From: Bacteroidota bacterium
Lineage (GTDB): Bacteria > Bacteroidota > Bacteroidia > Chitinophagales > Chitinophagaceae
Assembly (NCBI GenBank): GCA_020161535.1
Contig: JAIUNW010000003.1
Location: 124,001-188,000, forward strand
DNA: 64,000 nucleotides
Direction: 5' to 3'
Numbering within the stretch: the stretch's first letter is position 1; each line of letters begins with the position of its first letter. Shown here one piece after another: positions 63,535-64,000 of the stretch. The translations under genes were made by a program, and so were the position numbers. Below the pieces are notes generated by a model. It searched no databases and was not told the origin of the DNA. It worked only from the letters and a program-made list of their open reading frames with translations.

Positions 63535-64000
63535 TTAAATAGCATCTGATAAAGAAGTGAAAGTAAAATCGCGTATACGCATGGGCGGTAGTATGCAACT
63601 ACCACTGCGCACCGCCTTACCCAGTTCATCAACATTATTCAGCATGATGATGGGACTTTCATTGAAGCGGAAATTTTTAACGGGAAATTTGATCTGTCCG
63701 TTTTCAATATAGAAGGTACCATCGCGCGTGAGGCCGGTCAACAACATGGTTTGCTGATCAACCATGCGGATATACCAGAAGCGCGTCACTAAAATCCCTT
63801 TCTCTGTTCCTTTGATCAGGTCTTCGGTACTACTGTTGCCGCCTTCCATAATAAAAGTATTGCTGCCGGGCAGGGGCTCCACGCCTTTCTGTGCGGCCCA
63901 ATAGCGCGAGTACGACAGGTTCTTCACCACACCTTTGTCGATCCAGGTGGTTCTCTTAATCGGCAATCCGTCATTGTTCCAGGTATCGCCTGGTAATTCA
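63535..64000 (-). CDS. PmbA/TldE-family protein, 5' part outside window
   Basis: The minus-strand frame is open to the end of the window, so only about the last 155 residues are seen. They closely match the C-terminus of the PmbA at 60526 (DKGVVKNLSYSRYW, LLLTGLTRDGTFYIENG, IKFPVKNFRFNESP, PPMRIRDFTFTSLSDAI) and lack a HExxxH motif. It lies 29 bases upstream of tldD on the same strand, giving the order pmbA-tldD-pmbA. Whether this protein has its own signal peptide cannot be seen. Confidence 0.88.
   Translation of the reverse strand, partial: ELPGDTWNNDGLPIKRTTWIDKGVVKNLSYSRYWAAQKGVEPLPGSNTFIMEGGNSSTEDLIKGTEKGILVTRFWYIRMVDQQTMLLTGLTRDGTFYIENGQIKFPVKNFRFNESPIIMLNNVDELGKAVRSGSCILPPMRIRDFTFTSLSDAI

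Noticed and set aside
1..64000. tRNA, rRNA, riboswitch, phage or transposase genes
   Set aside because: I looked through the intergenic stretches by eye and saw none; a covariance-model search would be needed to exclude small structured RNAs.

Overview
The window looks like a chromosomal segment of a Bacteroidota bacterium, most likely in or near the Chitinophagaceae (inference from gene content). Supporting signs are a large secreted protein with a C-terminal T9SS (type IX secretion) sorting domain, ExbB-ExbD-ExbD-TonB and TonB/PstS-like/TPR clusters, several secreted glycoside hydrolases (GH78, GH3, GH29), a complete 14-gene nuo operon with a short NuoG, and TAnnTTTG-type promoter candidates. 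No rRNA, tRNA, CRISPR array, phage or transposase gene was seen.

Layout. 0-10 kb: MgtC-like fragment, GMC oxidoreductase, GH78 rhamnosidase, an SPFH protein coupled to a tiny membrane protein, fabF, an MFS exporter, a PI-PLC-like phosphodiesterase and a lipocalin-like protein. 10-20 kb: a broken glycine-rich/thrombospondin-type-3/T9SS gene, a GH3 enzyme, ydcF, a Rossmann-fold protein, a BamA-like barrel and an SMP-30-like propeller. 20-31 kb: mnmE, a DUF2891 protein, tonB-exbD-exbD-exbB, a zinc metalloprotease, a VOC protein, an SRPBCC protein and a GlxA-type AraC regulator. 31-46 kb: a MacB/FtsX-type permease and nuoA-N, all read leftward. 46-50 kb: a leftward tonB2 / 78-aa membrane protein / PstS-like lipoprotein / TPR cluster. 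50-53 kb: a repeat-filled intergenic element with about 47-bp inverted arms, then a low-molecular-weight phosphatase overlapping hisS. 53-60 kb: GH29, a two-domain esterase, an ExuT-type transporter, the C-terminal remnant of a KDPG aldolase fused head-on to a PDZ-protein remnant, a TrpF-like protein and a lipoprotein. 60-64 kb: a leftward pmbA-tldD-pmbA cluster running off the end.

How genes work together. NuoA-N form respiratory complex I, creating the proton gradient that ExbB/ExbD/TonB use to drive outer-membrane uptake. The secreted GH78, GH3, GH29 and esterase would release sugars from plant-type glycans. The ExuT-type transporter and eda remnant point to sugar-acid use, although that locus is broken here. 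TldD/PmbA proteins form a peptide-cleaving metalloprotease.

I found no convincing wholly new multi-gene system. The points most worth a second look are: the inverted-repeat element with thirteen 13-bp units at 49935-50669; a five-copy 8-residue repeat inside histidyl-tRNA synthetase; the junction at about 58620 where two genes both lose their 5' ends; the T9SS gene carrying both an in-frame TAG and a frameshift; and two families of dispersed intergenic repeats, one of them inside the nuo operon.
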